Origin: CAWDBV01 sp963800705
GTDB taxonomy: Bacteria; Actinomycetota; Thermoleophilia; Solirubrobacterales; 70-9
Length of the DNA: 64,000 bases
Direction: 5' to 3'
Assembly (NCBI GenBank): GCA_963800705.1
Contig: CAWDBV010000001.1
Coordinates: 124,001 to 188,000 of the forward strand
In this document: positions 10,493-26,423 of the stretch, piece after piece
Layout of the letters: the number at the start of each line of letters is the position of its first letter
Numbering within the stretch: position 1 is the stretch's first letter
Translations under genes and position numbers: made by a program
Notes under the pieces: model-generated
Databases searched by the model: none
The model's input: only the letters and a program-made list of their open reading frames with translations
Told to the model about the DNA's origin: nothing

Positions 10493-10654
10493 ATGGCCTC
10501 GGACGTACGCATAGCTGTGACGCTCGCATGTGAAGAGTGCAAGCGCCGCAACTACCAGACCAACAAGTCGCGCCGCAACTCTCCGGACCGGATCGAGATC
10601 CGGAAGTACTGCCGCTGGTGTGGAAAGCACCAGCCGCACAAGGAAACCCGTTAG
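10493..10654 (+). CDS. rpmG: 50S ribosomal protein L33, zinc-binding form
   Basis: 53 residues, normal length for L33. Two CxxC pairs (CEEC near residue 13 and CRWC near 42) make this the zinc-binding C+ type. The motif TLACEECKRRNYQT is characteristic. A strong ribosome binding site (AGAGGAG) lies just upstream. The secE start follows 2 nt after the stop, the usual rpmG-secE-nusG arrangement. Confidence 0.95.
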   Translation: MASDVRIAVTLACEECKRRNYQTNKSRRNSPDRIEIRKYCRWCGKHQPHKETR

Positions 10655-10656
10655 CG

Positions 10657-11217
10657 GTGGCAAAGACCCGCGCACAGAGAAAGGCCGAGCGCCGTGCCCG
10701 CGAGGCCGAGCAGGCCCGCAAGCAGCAGGGCGCCGACGGCGAGGACGCGCAGGCACGCGCCGCGGAGACGAAGGCCCAACACGACACCCAGGTTCCGGTC
10801 TCCGGGGACGTCGCCGAGTTCGAAGCTTCGATCGACACCCAGAGCGCGCCGCCCGACTCACCTCAGGCACCGGCGCCCTCGCGCGCTGACACCCCGGCAC
10901 CGGCCGCGCCCCCGGAGCCGAAGAAGAAGTCGCGCCGCGAGCTGCGGCGCGAGCGCAAGGAGCAGGAGGAGCGGGACAAGAAACAGCGTGAGTCAGAGGC
11001 GCGCCTCAAGGGCGAGGAGCCGGCCGAGGAGCGCCAGCGCGGCGCGGTGATCGGCTTCCTGGCCTCTTGCTGGGCTGAGCTCAAGAAGGTCCAATGGCCC
11101 GATCGCGACACCCTCGTCCAGGCCTCGGCTGTGACGCTCGTATTCGTCGCCGTGCTCGCCGCCTACCTCGGCGTCCTCGACGCAGGGTTCAACTGGCTCA
11201 TCAAGCGGATCATCTAG
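10657..11217 (+). CDS. secE: Preprotein translocase subunit SecE with long charged N-terminus
   Basis: The SecE domain is confined to the last ~60 of 186 residues: WAELKKVQWPDRDT, then one transmembrane segment ending WLIKRII. SecE clamps SecY in the plasma membrane translocon. The start is the GTG 2 nt after rpmG. Residues 1-125 are a low-complexity, Lys/Arg/Glu/Ala-rich cytoplasmic extension absent from minimal SecE. Followed 24 nt later by nusG, as in most bacteria. Confidence 0.93.
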   Translation: MAKTRAQRKAERRAREAEQARKQQGADGEDAQARAAETKAQHDTQVPVSGDVAEFEASIDTQSAPPDSPQAPAPSRADTPAPAAPPEPKKKSRRELRRERKEQEERDKKQRESEARLKGEEPAEERQRGAVIGFLASCWAELKKVQWPDRDTLVQASAVTLVFVAVLAAYLGVLDAGFNWLIKRII

Positions 11218-11241
11218 GCAGGGGAGAGGACTACTAACTCA

Positions 11242-11763
11242 ATGTTTCGCTGGTACGTCATCAACACCTACTCGGGGCACGAGAACAAGGTCAAGCAGAA
11301 CCTCGAGCACCGGGTCCACTCGATGAGCCAGGAGCGCAACGTGCGCCAGGTCGTCGTCCCCACCGAGCAGGTCTCGGAGATGAAGGACGGCCAGAAGGTC
11401 CAGCAGGAGAAGCGCACGATGCCCGGCTACGTGCTCGTCAACATGGAGATGAGCGACGACGCCTGGGGCCTGGTCAAGAACACCCCGGGAGTCACCGGAT
11501 TCGTCGGGTCGCGCAACAAGCCGGTGGCGCTCTCGGCCCCCGAGGTCGACCGCCTCCTGCACCGCGAGAGCGCCGAGCGGCCGCGGACGCGGGCGCAGTT
11601 CTCGATCGGCGAGTCGGTGAAGGTGATCTCCGGCCCCCTGGCCGACTTCTCCGGCGAAATCGCGGAGATCAACGAGGACGCCGCCAAGCTCAAGGTCCTG
11701 GTCTCGATCTTCGGCCGCGAGACGCCGGTCGAAGTGGGCTACGACCAGGTGAAGAAGATCTAG
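11242..11763 (+). CDS. nusG: Transcription termination/antitermination factor NusG
   Basis: 173 residues with the NGN domain first (FRWYVINTYSGHENKVKQNL) and a C-terminal KOW domain (GESVKVISGPLADFSGEI...VEVGYDQVKKI). NusG binds the RNA polymerase clamp and links it to Rho or to ribosomal protein S10. There is no N-terminal extension, unlike many actinobacterial NusG. A GGGGAGAGGA binding site precedes the ATG. It sits between secE and rplK, the canonical place. Confidence 0.96.
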   Translation: MFRWYVINTYSGHENKVKQNLEHRVHSMSQERNVRQVVVPTEQVSEMKDGQKVQQEKRTMPGYVLVNMEMSDDAWGLVKNTPGVTGFVGSRNKPVALSAPEVDRLLHRESAERPRTRAQFSIGESVKVISGPLADFSGEIAEINEDAAKLKVLVSIFGRETPVEVGYDQVKKI

Positions 11764-11773
11764 GCTGCATTAG

Positions 11774-12205
11774 ATGGCAAAGAAAGAGCTCACGAAAATC
11801 AAGCTTCAGATCCCGGCCGGAGCCGCAAATCCTGCCCCGCCGGTGGGTCCCGCACTCGGACAGCACGGGGTCAACATCATGGAGTTCTGCAAGGCGTTCA
11901 ACGCCCAGACTCAGCAGGACCAGGGGACGATCATCCCGGTCGAGATCACGGTCTTCGAGGACCGCTCGTTCACCTTCATCACCAAGACTCCGCCGGCCGC
12001 GGTCCTGATCAAGGAGGCCGCCGGGATCGACAAGGGCTCGGGCGAGCCGCATGTCGAAAAGGTCGGAAAGATCAACGCCGCCCAGGTGCGGCAGATCGCC
12101 GAGCGCAAGATGCCCGACCTGAACGCCAACGATCTCGACGCCGCCGACAAGATCATCGCCGGCACGGCGCGCTCGATGGGCGTCGAAGTAGAGGGCCTCG
12201 AATGA
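11774..12205 (+). CDS. rplK: 50S ribosomal protein L11
   Basis: 143 residues. The N-terminal signature PAGAANPAPPVGPALGQHG and the C-terminal rRNA-binding domain ending ARSMGVEVEG are intact. L11 forms the GTPase-associated centre with 23S rRNA and the L10-L12 stalk. The stop overlaps the rplA start by 4 nt, indicating translational coupling. Confidence 0.97.
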   Translation: MAKKELTKIKLQIPAGAANPAPPVGPALGQHGVNIMEFCKAFNAQTQQDQGTIIPVEITVFEDRSFTFITKTPPAAVLIKEAAGIDKGSGEPHVEKVGKINAAQVRQIAERKMPDLNANDLDAADKIIAGTARSMGVEVEGLE

Positions 12206-12957
12206 CCGGTCGGCGCGGCAAGCGCTACCGGGCGCTGCGCGACAAGATCGAGCCCGGCAAGCCCTATGAGCCGACCGAGGCCGTGAGGCTCGTCAAGGAG
12301 TCGGGGACGACCAAGTTCGACGAGACGATTGAGCTGCACATCCGGCTCGGGGTCAACGTCCGCCACGCCGAGGAGCAGCTGCGCGGCACCCTCGCGCTGC
12401 CGAGCGGGATCGGCAAGGACGTTTCCGTCGCCGTGTTCGCGGATGGCGAGCAGGCGAAGGCCGCACAGGACGCAGGGGCCGACTTCGTCGGCGCCGATGA
12501 CCTCGCCGAGAAAGTCGAAGGAGGCTGGACCGACTTCGACGTCGCGATCGCGACCCCCGCGCAGATGCAGACGGTCGGAAAACTCGGCCGCATCCTCGGC
12601 CCGCAGGGCAAGATGCCGAATCCAAAAGTCGGCACGGTGACCGACGACATCGCGAAGGCGGTCGGCGAGGCGAAGGCGGGCAAGGTCGAGTACCGAACCG
12701 ACAAGCAGGCGATCGTCCACCTGACGATCGGCAGGGCGAGCTTCGAAGAGCGTGCCCTGCTCGAGAACTATGCGGCAGTGATCGAAGAGCTGATTCGCGC
12801 CAAGCCGGCGGCGGCAAAGGGGCGCTATCTGCTCTCGGTGACGCTCACCACCACGATGGGGCCAGGCATCCGGGTCGATCCCGCGCGCACCCGCGCGGGC
12901 GAGATCCTCGGCGGGGCAGCACCCGCCGAGGAAGCCGAGCCGGTCGCCACGGGCTAG
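12202..12957 (+). CDS. rplA: 50S ribosomal protein L1
   Basis: 251 residues. Recognisable L1 motifs: FDETIELHIRLGVNVRHAEEQLRG is partly conserved, and GRILGPQGKMPNPKVGTV is the hallmark. L1 builds the mobile E-site stalk; in many bacteria it also represses its own operon. The start overlaps rplK (ATGA). The next gene is not rplJ but a secreted repeat protein starting 2 nt downstream. Confidence 0.97.
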   Translation: MTGRRGKRYRALRDKIEPGKPYEPTEAVRLVKESGTTKFDETIELHIRLGVNVRHAEEQLRGTLALPSGIGKDVSVAVFADGEQAKAAQDAGADFVGADDLAEKVEGGWTDFDVAIATPAQMQTVGKLGRILGPQGKMPNPKVGTVTDDIAKAVGEAKAGKVEYRTDKQAIVHLTIGRASFEERALLENYAAVIEELIRAKPAAAKGRYLLSVTLTTTMGPGIRVDPARTRAGEILGGAAPAEEAEPVATG

Positions 12958-12959
12958 CG

Positions 12960-14231
12960 GTGACCGGGGTGCGGCCGCGCCGACCGCTCGCGCGGCTGGC
13001 GAGCGCCGCCGCTGCGGCAACCTGCGCGCTGGCCGCCGGGCTGGCCCTCTCCGCCGACCGGAGCCCCGCGGCATTCGTCCCGGGCGAGCTCGGTCAGCTC
13101 GCCTACAGCGCCGGCGGCGCCGACGTGATCGCGATTAGCCCCGAAGGGCTGAACCCGACCAACGTCACTTCCAACTACGGGACCGTCAACCAGGATCCCG
13201 CCTATTCGCCGAGCGGCGAGAAGATCGCGCTGGCGAGCAACACTGCCAGCTCCGGACAGAGCACCGACATCGTGTTCGCCAACTCCGACGGTTCGGCGGC
13301 GGTGAATCTGACCGCGGGAAACGGCGTGCCCGATACCGAGCCGGCCTTCTCCCCGGACGGCAAGAAGCTCGCCTTCACCACGTTCGACGGCGGCGACGAG
13401 GACATTTTCGTGATCAACCTCGACGGGAGCGGTGTCACCAACCTGACCGCGGGGAGCCCCGATGACGACTCCGACCCCGCCTTTGCCCCCAACGGCGGCC
13501 AGATCGCCTTTACGCGCCGCAGCGCCGGCGTCAACGTGCTCATGAGCATGAACGCCGACGGCACCAATCCGGTCGGGCTGATCCGCGACGCCTCCGAGCC
13601 GAGCTTCTCGCCGACGGGGGCCGACATCGCGTTCACCGGTGAGGCGGGCGGCGACAAGGACATCTTCGTGATCAGCACCGCCGGCGCCAACCTGGTCAAC
13701 CTGACCGAGATCAGCCCGCAGGACGACTTCGAGCCCGCCTATTCGCCGAACGGCAAGCAGATCGCCTTCGCCAGCGAGCGCTACGGCCCCAGTGCCGACA
13801 TCTTCGTAATGCTGGCGAGCGGCGGAGGTGTGTTCAACATCAGCTCGGTGAGCCGGGCGGCCGACCGCGATCCGGATTGGCAGCCGGCCCACAACTGCTC
13901 GAAGCACCGGGCGAACATCGTCGGTGCGCAGGGCGACGACGTGCTCACCGGCACCCCCGGAGACGACGTGTTCGTCGCCTTTGAAGGCGACGACGTCATC
14001 AAAGGCGGAGGCGGCAAGGACCGGGTTTGCGCGGGGGCGGGCGACGACACGGTGAACGGGGGCTCGGGCAAGGACCGCCTCTACGGCGGCCAGGGGAACG
14101 ACCGGCTCTCGGGCGGCGGGCAGTTCGACTACCTGGTCGGGAACTCGGGCCGCGACAGGCTCAAGGGCGGCAAGGGGCCCGACCGCATCAAGGGCGGGGC
14201 CGGCAAGGACAGGGAGAGCAGAGGGGACTAG
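12960..14231 (+). CDS. Secreted PD40 propeller protein with RTX-like C-terminus
   Basis: 423 residues from a GTG 2 nt after rplA. Residues 1-~38 are an Arg-rich n-region and Ala/Leu core (signal peptide). Residues ~40-305 are PD40 blades (AYSPSGEKIALASN, AFSPDGKKLAFTTFDGGDEDIFVINLDG), a TolB-like propeller. Residues ~315-423 are Gly-Asp-rich nonapeptide-like repeats (GDDVLTGTPGDDV, GGSGKDRLYGGQGNDRLSGGG), resembling hemolysin-type calcium-binding RTX repeats. It lacks the C-x10-12-C tail of the other surface proteins, although its end is Lys/Arg-rich. Its position inside rplK-rplA-rplJ-rplL is unusual. No terminator lies between it and rplA, so it is probably co-transcribed with them. Confidence 0.85.
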   Translation: MTGVRPRRPLARLASAAAAATCALAAGLALSADRSPAAFVPGELGQLAYSAGGADVIAISPEGLNPTNVTSNYGTVNQDPAYSPSGEKIALASNTASSGQSTDIVFANSDGSAAVNLTAGNGVPDTEPAFSPDGKKLAFTTFDGGDEDIFVINLDGSGVTNLTAGSPDDDSDPAFAPNGGQIAFTRRSAGVNVLMSMNADGTNPVGLIRDASEPSFSPTGADIAFTGEAGGDKDIFVISTAGANLVNLTEISPQDDFEPAYSPNGKQIAFASERYGPSADIFVMLASGGGVFNISSVSRAADRDPDWQPAHNCSKHRANIVGAQGDDVLTGTPGDDVFVAFEGDDVIKGGGGKDRVCAGAGDDTVNGGSGKDRLYGGQGNDRLSGGGQFDYLVGNSGRDRLKGGKGPDRIKGGAGKDRESRGD

Positions 14232-14252
14232 CTCGTGGCGCGCGGCGTCCGC

Positions 14253-14330
14253 TAGTCTCCCGCGCCAACCCAAGACCACCGGCTGGGTCGCCTTCAACAT
14301 GTGTGGCCCGGAAGCCCGGTGCAGGTGCCT
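14253..14330 (+). promoter_or_regulatory. Ribosomal protein L10 leader with upstream -10
   Basis: The stretch just before rplJ has the L10-leader layout: CCCAAGACCACCGGCTGGGT upstream and GGAAGCCCGGTGCAGGTG directly before the start. In this family the L10-(L12)4 complex binds the leader to repress rplJ-rplL. The GCAGGTG end also serves as ribosome binding site. TAGTCT at 14253 fits TANNNT and would start transcription just upstream. Recognised by eye; a covariance-model scan would be decisive. Confidence 0.7.
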
Positions 14331-15059
14331 ATGAACAAGGAACAGAAAGCCGCGCTCGTCACCGAGCTTGCCGGGGAGCTCTCGGAGGCCGAGGCGATCT
14401 TCGCGATCGACTACCGCGGGATCACCGTGCCGCAGGCCGCCGAGCTGCGCTCGCAGCTGCGTGAGGCGGATGCGCGCTTTCGGATCGTCAAGAACCGGCT
14501 CACGCTGCGCGCCGCCGACGAGGCCGGAACCGAGGCGCTCAAGGACTGGCTCGAGGGCCCGACCGCGCTGACCCTGGTCCGGGGCGACGCCGCGCTCGCG
14601 GCAAAGACGATCTCGAAGCTCGGCTCGGAATTCGAGGTGCTCGACTACAAGGGCGGGCTGATGGAGGGCGAGATACTCGAGGCCGACCAGTTCCAGGCGA
14701 TCGCAAAGCTTCCTGGCCGCGAGCAGATGAACGCGCAACTCGCGGGGATCGTCGCCAGCCCGATCACCGGCCTGGTCCGGGGCCTGGGGTCGATGGTGCA
14801 GGGGCTGGCGCTGCAGCTGCAGGCGATCGCCGACCAGGGCTTGGTCACCGGCGAAGAGCCCCCGGCGGAGGAAGCAGAGGAGCCCGCCGGCAAGCCCGCC
14901 GAGGAGCAACCCTCCGAGGACGAGCCGCTGGGCGAGCCCGCCGAGGAGCAGGAAAAGACTGATGAAGAGACTTCGAACGAAGAGGCTTCGCAGGACGAGG
15001 CTGAAACAACTGAGCCGGAGGCCGAGGCCACCGGTGACGAAACCAAGGAGGACGAATAG
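14331..15059 (+). CDS. rplJ: 50S ribosomal protein L10 with acidic C-terminal extension
   Basis: 242 residues; L10 is usually ~165-175. The core (MNKEQKAALVTELAGELSEA to about residue 170) is typical, ending in the helix that binds L12 dimers. Residues ~175-242 are an added Glu/Asp/Pro-rich tail (EEPPAEEAEEPAG...DETKEDE). I place the start at ATG 14331 because it directly follows the L10 leader; an in-frame GTG 30 nt upstream lies inside that leader. Confidence 0.95.
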   Translation: MNKEQKAALVTELAGELSEAEAIFAIDYRGITVPQAAELRSQLREADARFRIVKNRLTLRAADEAGTEALKDWLEGPTALTLVRGDAALAAKTISKLGSEFEVLDYKGGLMEGEILEADQFQAIAKLPGREQMNAQLAGIVASPITGLVRGLGSMVQGLALQLQAIADQGLVTGEEPPAEEAEEPAGKPAEEQPSEDEPLGEPAEEQEKTDEETSNEEASQDEAETTEPEAEATGDETKEDE

Positions 15060-15061
15060 GA

Positions 15062-15445
15062 ATGGCAACCAGCACTGCAGATTGGATTGAGGAGCTCAAG
15101 GGGATTTCGGTCCTCGAGCTCAGCGAGCGCATCAAGGCGCTCGAGGAGGAGTTCGGCGTCTCGGCGACCGCGGTCGCGGCCGCTGCGCCCGCCGCGGGCG
15201 GCGACGGAGCCGCGGGCGACGGCGAGGAGGAGTCGAGCACGGTCGACGTCGTCCTCACCGAGGCCGGCGAGAAGAAGATCCAGGTGATCAAGGCGGTCCG
15301 GGCCGCGACCGGACTCGGCCTCAAGGAGGCCAAGGCGCTCGTCGACGAGGCTCCGAAGCCGGTCAAGGAGGGGATCGAGCGAGACGAGGCCGAGAAGCTC
15401 GCCAAGGAGATCGAGGAGGCCGGCGGCAAGGCCGAGCTGAAGTAG
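15062..15445 (+). CDS. rplL: 50S ribosomal protein L7/L12
   Basis: 127 residues. N-terminal dimerisation domain (WIEELKGISVLELSERIKALEEEFGV), Ala/Gly-rich hinge, and C-terminal factor-binding domain with EKKIQVIKAVRAATGLGLKEAKALVDEAP. It recruits translational GTPases to the ribosome. Two nt after rplJ, the standard pair. Confidence 0.97.
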   Translation: MATSTADWIEELKGISVLELSERIKALEEEFGVSATAVAAAAPAAGGDGAAGDGEEESSTVDVVLTEAGEKKIQVIKAVRAATGLGLKEAKALVDEAPKPVKEGIERDEAEKLAKEIEEAGGKAELK

Positions 15446-15450
15446 AACCG

Positions 15451-15524
15451 CCGGAATTTCGCCCCGAAAGGGCCGCGATTCCGGTAAAGTTGCGTCTCGC
15501 TCGGCGCCCTGGCGGCGCCAGGGC
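15451..15524 (+). terminator. Tandem hairpins between rplL and rpoB
   Basis: CCGGAAT (15451-15457) pairs with ATTCCGG (15478-15484), with GCCC/GGGC nested inside. A second perfect stem GCCCTGGC-GGC-GCCAGGGC lies at 15506-15524. Neither is followed by a real T run. They may act as partial terminators or processing sites. Confidence 0.4.
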
Positions 15525-15554
15525 TTGCGGACCCCGCGACCGTTGTGTTAATCT
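15525..15554 (+). promoter_or_regulatory. Probable rpoB promoter
   Basis: TTGCGG, an 18-nt spacer and TAATCT (TANNNT). The start site would fall near 15561, giving an rpoB leader of roughly 80 nt. Confidence 0.45.
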
Positions 15555-15640
15555 GTGCGGCCGCGCGCCGGTGAGTCTGCTTGCCCGAACCTCAAACGCG
15601 CGGGATCCGTTAGGCCTTCGACCCAATAGGAGTTGCCCAG

Positions 15641-23312
<7,672 letters not shown>

Positions 23313-23353
23313 GCCGGATCTCGCTTACGCCGCAATAGACGGCGAAAATCGGG

Positions 23354-23367
23354 TAGGCTTTCCCGCA
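23354..23367 (+). promoter_or_regulatory. Leaderless promoter -10 for first NHL gene
   Basis: TAGGCT at 23354-23359 followed by 8 nt and an ATG, the same hexamer and spacing as before the 7891 gene. Confidence 0.5.
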
Positions 23368-24973
23368 ATGCGTAAGGGCAGGGGTCCGAACCGGGGGGTT
23401 TGTCGCAGCGGCTTTCGCCGTTGTGCTCGTCTCGATGCTCTCGCAGGGCCGGCCGGCGCCGCGAACGGAACCTTCGACCGCGCTTGGGGCCAGGACGTGC
23501 TTGCCCCGAGCAGCGGTTCGAACTTCGAGATCTGCACGGTCGCGGCGAACTGCCTCGGCGGCGCCAATTCGGGGGGCGGCGCCGGACACCTGGACAATCC
23601 TCACGGGGTCGACGTCGAGTCCGGCAACGTCTACGTCGCCGACACCGACAACCACCGGATCGCGGTCTACGGGACCGACGGAAACTTCAAGTTCGCCTGG
23701 GGCAAGGACGTCAAGACCAGCGGCGGCACCGGCGCCGAGATCTGCGTGCCGGCCAACGGCGACACCTGCAAGGCGGGGATCCCGGGAACCGCGGCGGGAG
23801 AGCTCGAGGCGCCGCGCGACGTCGTCGGCAAGTCGGTCGGCTTCCTCGGGACCCTGGTCTACGTCACCGATTTCGAGAACCGCCGGGTTCAGGTCTTCGA
23901 CCCCAACGGCGAGTTCAGGTACGCCTGGGGCAAGGACGTGATCAGCGCGGGCATGAATGACAACGGGACCGCGTACGAGGTCTGCATCTTCGGCCAGGAC
24001 ACTTGCAAGGAGGGTGAAACGCCGGGCCTCGGCGGCCTGCAGGGCGAGATGCACAGCCCCTACGGCATCGCCGAGAGCTCAGCCGGCGTCTACGTCAGCG
24101 ACTATGTCTACGGCAGGATCCAGCAGTTTTCCACGTTGGGCGCGCCACAGCGCGTATGGGGGCAGGACGTGATCGACAACGGCGGGAACGTCGGCTTCGA
24201 GGTCTGCGACGGGGTCGAAATTTGCAAGTCCGCCGCGCCCCTCCCTGAAAACCGCCGGCGCGATGTTCAACCCCAAGGAGGTCGCAATCGATCCCGCCGG
24301 CGACGTCTACGTGATCGGCAACGGCCGCGTGCAGAAGTTCTCGGGAACCGGCACGTTCGAGCTGGCCTGGGGACAGGACGTGATCGACAACGGCGGCAAC
24401 ACCGGCTTCGAGGTCTGCCTGCCCGCCGACACCTGCAAGTTCGGCGACGGATCGGGGGCGGCGGCGATCACGACCGGGCACGGGATCGCAAGCGATCAGA
24501 CCGGAACCATCTACACGACGACCGACAGCGATGCCCTCAAGGTCTTCTCGAGCTCCGGCACATTCCTGGGCGTCTGGGGGGAGAACGCGGTCGATGTCGG
24601 GGCCGGCAATACGCTCGACGGGCACAGCGAGGTCTGCGTCGACGCCGTTGCCACCTGCCAGAACCCCTCCACCGGTGAGCTCGGCGGCGAGTTCAACACG
24701 CCGCGCGGCATCGGCGCCGGCGGGAGTGATGTGTACGTCGGCGACTACGGCAACCACCGCGTCCAGAAGTTCTCGGATACGGTGCCGCCCGGTCCAGGCG
24801 GCGGGGGTGGCGGCGGCGAGGTATCGCCCGGCGTTACGCAACCGAGCTCGAGCTCGGGCACTTCCACCGGACAGCGCACCGCGGCGCTGAAGCGGTGCAA
24901 GAGGAAGAGGGGCGCCGCGCGGAAGAAGTGCAAGACGCGAGCCAAGAAGCTCCCGCTACTGAGCTTCGACTGA
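23368..24973 (+). CDS. Secreted NHL-repeat protein with cationic tail (apparent frameshifts)
   Basis: NHL-type propeller repeats, each with VYVADTDNHRIAVYGTDGNF-like and FAWGKDV...CK(A/E)G elements. As read, the signal peptide is scrambled: dropping one G from the run at 23391-23396 gives FVAAAFAVVLVSMLS, and restoring one base near 23445 returns to the downstream frame (GPAGAANGTFDRAWG). A further extra base near 24240 breaks the frame; beyond it MFNPKEVAIDPAGDVYVIGN continues to 24973. Repaired, the protein is ~534 residues and ends KRCKRKRGAARKKCKTRAKK (two Cys 10 apart). It is a paralogue of the gene at 34482. Probably intact in the cell; sequence errors assumed. Confidence 0.75.
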
Positions 24974-24985
24974 CCGATAGCCGAA

Positions 24986-25008
24986 ACTGGCTGTTCAGCC
25001 AGTACGGT
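24986..25008 (+). promoter_or_regulatory. Palindromic operator overlapping the monooxygenase promoter
   Basis: ACTGGCTG-TT-CAGCCAGT is a perfect 8-2-8 inverted repeat at 24986-25003. Its last T is the first base of TACGGT (25003-25008), a TANNNT -10 with 8 nt to the GTG start. The size and symmetry resemble TetR-family operators; a bound dimer would block the promoter. No regulator gene is in the window. Confidence 0.6.
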
Positions 25009-25016
25009 TAGTCCTC

Positions 25017-26417
25017 GTGACAGCGCTGCGCGAGGGACAACGGGTATGCGTGATCGGCGCCGGCTCCTCGGGGATCGCCTCCTGCCAGGTGTTGCACGCG
25101 CGCGGCATCCCCTTCGACTGCTTCGAGCAGGGATCGAGCGTGGGCGGCAACTGGCGGTTCATGAACGACAACGGCATGTCGTCGGCCTACCGCTCGCTGC
25201 ACATCAACACCTCGAAGGGGCTGATGTCGTACGCCACCTATCCGATGCCCGAGGACTACCCCGACTACCCCGACCACTTCCAGATCGCCGAGTACTTCGA
25301 CGACTACGTGGACCATTTCGGATTTCGTGACCGGATTCGCTTCCGGACCGAGGTGACCTCTGTCGAGCCGGCCGGCGAGGGAGAGTGGGAGGTGACGGTG
25401 AAGCGCCCGGACGGGGAGCAGGAAGCCCATCGCTACGGCGCGGTGATGGTCGCCAACGGCCACCACTGGGACTCGCGCTGGCCAGAACCCCCGTTCCCGG
25501 GCTCCGACGGGTTCGCCGGCGAGCAGATCCATGTCCACGACTACAAGGAGGCCGACGTGCTGCCCGGCAAGCGCGTCCTCGTGCTCGGGATCGGCAACTC
25601 TGCCTGCGACCTGGCGGTCGAGGCCTCGCGGATCGCCGACGCGACCTTTCTCGCAATGCGCCGCGGTGCCTGGATCGTCCCGAAGTGGATCCAGGGCAAG
25701 CCGATCGACGAGACCGGAGCCCCGAGGATCCTGACCCGGCTGCCGCTCCGGCTGCAGCGCCACCTCTTCATGCGTGCGGTCAAGGCCGGCTACGGCGAGC
25801 CCACCGACTACGGGCTACCCGAGCCCGACCACAAGCTGCTCGAGGCCCATCCGACCGTCTCCTCGGACCTGCTGCCGCGGATCGGCCACGGCGACATCGG
25901 CGTGAAGCCGAACATCGAGCGCTTCGAGGGCACCGACGTCGTGTTCACCGACGGCAGCCGCGAGCAGATCGACCTCGTCATCTACTGCACCGGCTACAAG
26001 ATCACTTTCCCGTTCTTCGACCCCGGGCTGCTCACCGCCGAGGACAACCGCATCCCGCTTTACAGGCGCGTCGTACCGGTCGAACACCCCGGTCTCTACT
26101 TCATCGCGCTGATCCAGCCGCTCGGAGCGATCATGCCGATCGCCGAGCTGCAGTCGGAGTGGGTCGCCGACCTGCTGCAGGGGAACGCCGTGCTGCCCGC
26201 CGACGCGGCGATGGAGAAGGTGATCGAGCGTGAGGACCGCCGCATGGCGCAGCGCTACCTGGCTTCGAAGCGGCACACGATCCAGGTCGACTTCTACCCC
26301 TACATAAGGACGCTGCAGCGCGAGCGCCGCCGCCGCAGCCGCCGGGGCGGGCCGCTCGGTGGGCTGCTGGCGCGGCGCTCGCACGAGCTCCGCGTCGAAA
26401 CGGGCTCCGGCGCCTAG
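25017..26417 (+). CDS. Flavin-containing monooxygenase (FMO / Baeyer-Villiger type)
   Basis: 466 residues. FAD-binding GAGSSG near residue 14, then EQGSSVGGNW; an FMO-like fingerprint FAGEQIHVHDY near residue 165; NADPH-binding GIGNSA near residue 195; and YCTGY near residue 325. These fit class B flavoprotein monooxygenases, which use NADPH and O2 to oxidise ketones, amines or sulfides. Substrate cannot be read from sequence. The GTG start is 8 nt after a -10 overlapped by an 18-bp palindrome, so expression is probably repressible and near-leaderless. The hydrolase 6 nt downstream suggests a ketone-to-ester-to-alcohol/acid route. The last ~40 residues are Arg-rich. Confidence 0.85.
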   Translation: MTALREGQRVCVIGAGSSGIASCQVLHARGIPFDCFEQGSSVGGNWRFMNDNGMSSAYRSLHINTSKGLMSYATYPMPEDYPDYPDHFQIAEYFDDYVDHFGFRDRIRFRTEVTSVEPAGEGEWEVTVKRPDGEQEAHRYGAVMVANGHHWDSRWPEPPFPGSDGFAGEQIHVHDYKEADVLPGKRVLVLGIGNSACDLAVEASRIADATFLAMRRGAWIVPKWIQGKPIDETGAPRILTRLPLRLQRHLFMRAVKAGYGEPTDYGLPEPDHKLLEAHPTVSSDLLPRIGHGDIGVKPNIERFEGTDVVFTDGSREQIDLVIYCTGYKITFPFFDPGLLTAEDNRIPLYRRVVPVEHPGLYFIALIQPLGAIMPIAELQSEWVADLLQGNAVLPADAAMEKVIEREDRRMAQRYLASKRHTIQVDFYPYIRTLQRERRRRSRRGGPLGGLLARRSHELRVETGSGA

Positions 26418-26423
26418 TCCCGG

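Noticed and set aside
12954..15068. Minus-strand frame spanning the PD40 gene and rplJ
   Set aside because: Crosses two unrelated well-supported plus-strand genes and the L10 leader.
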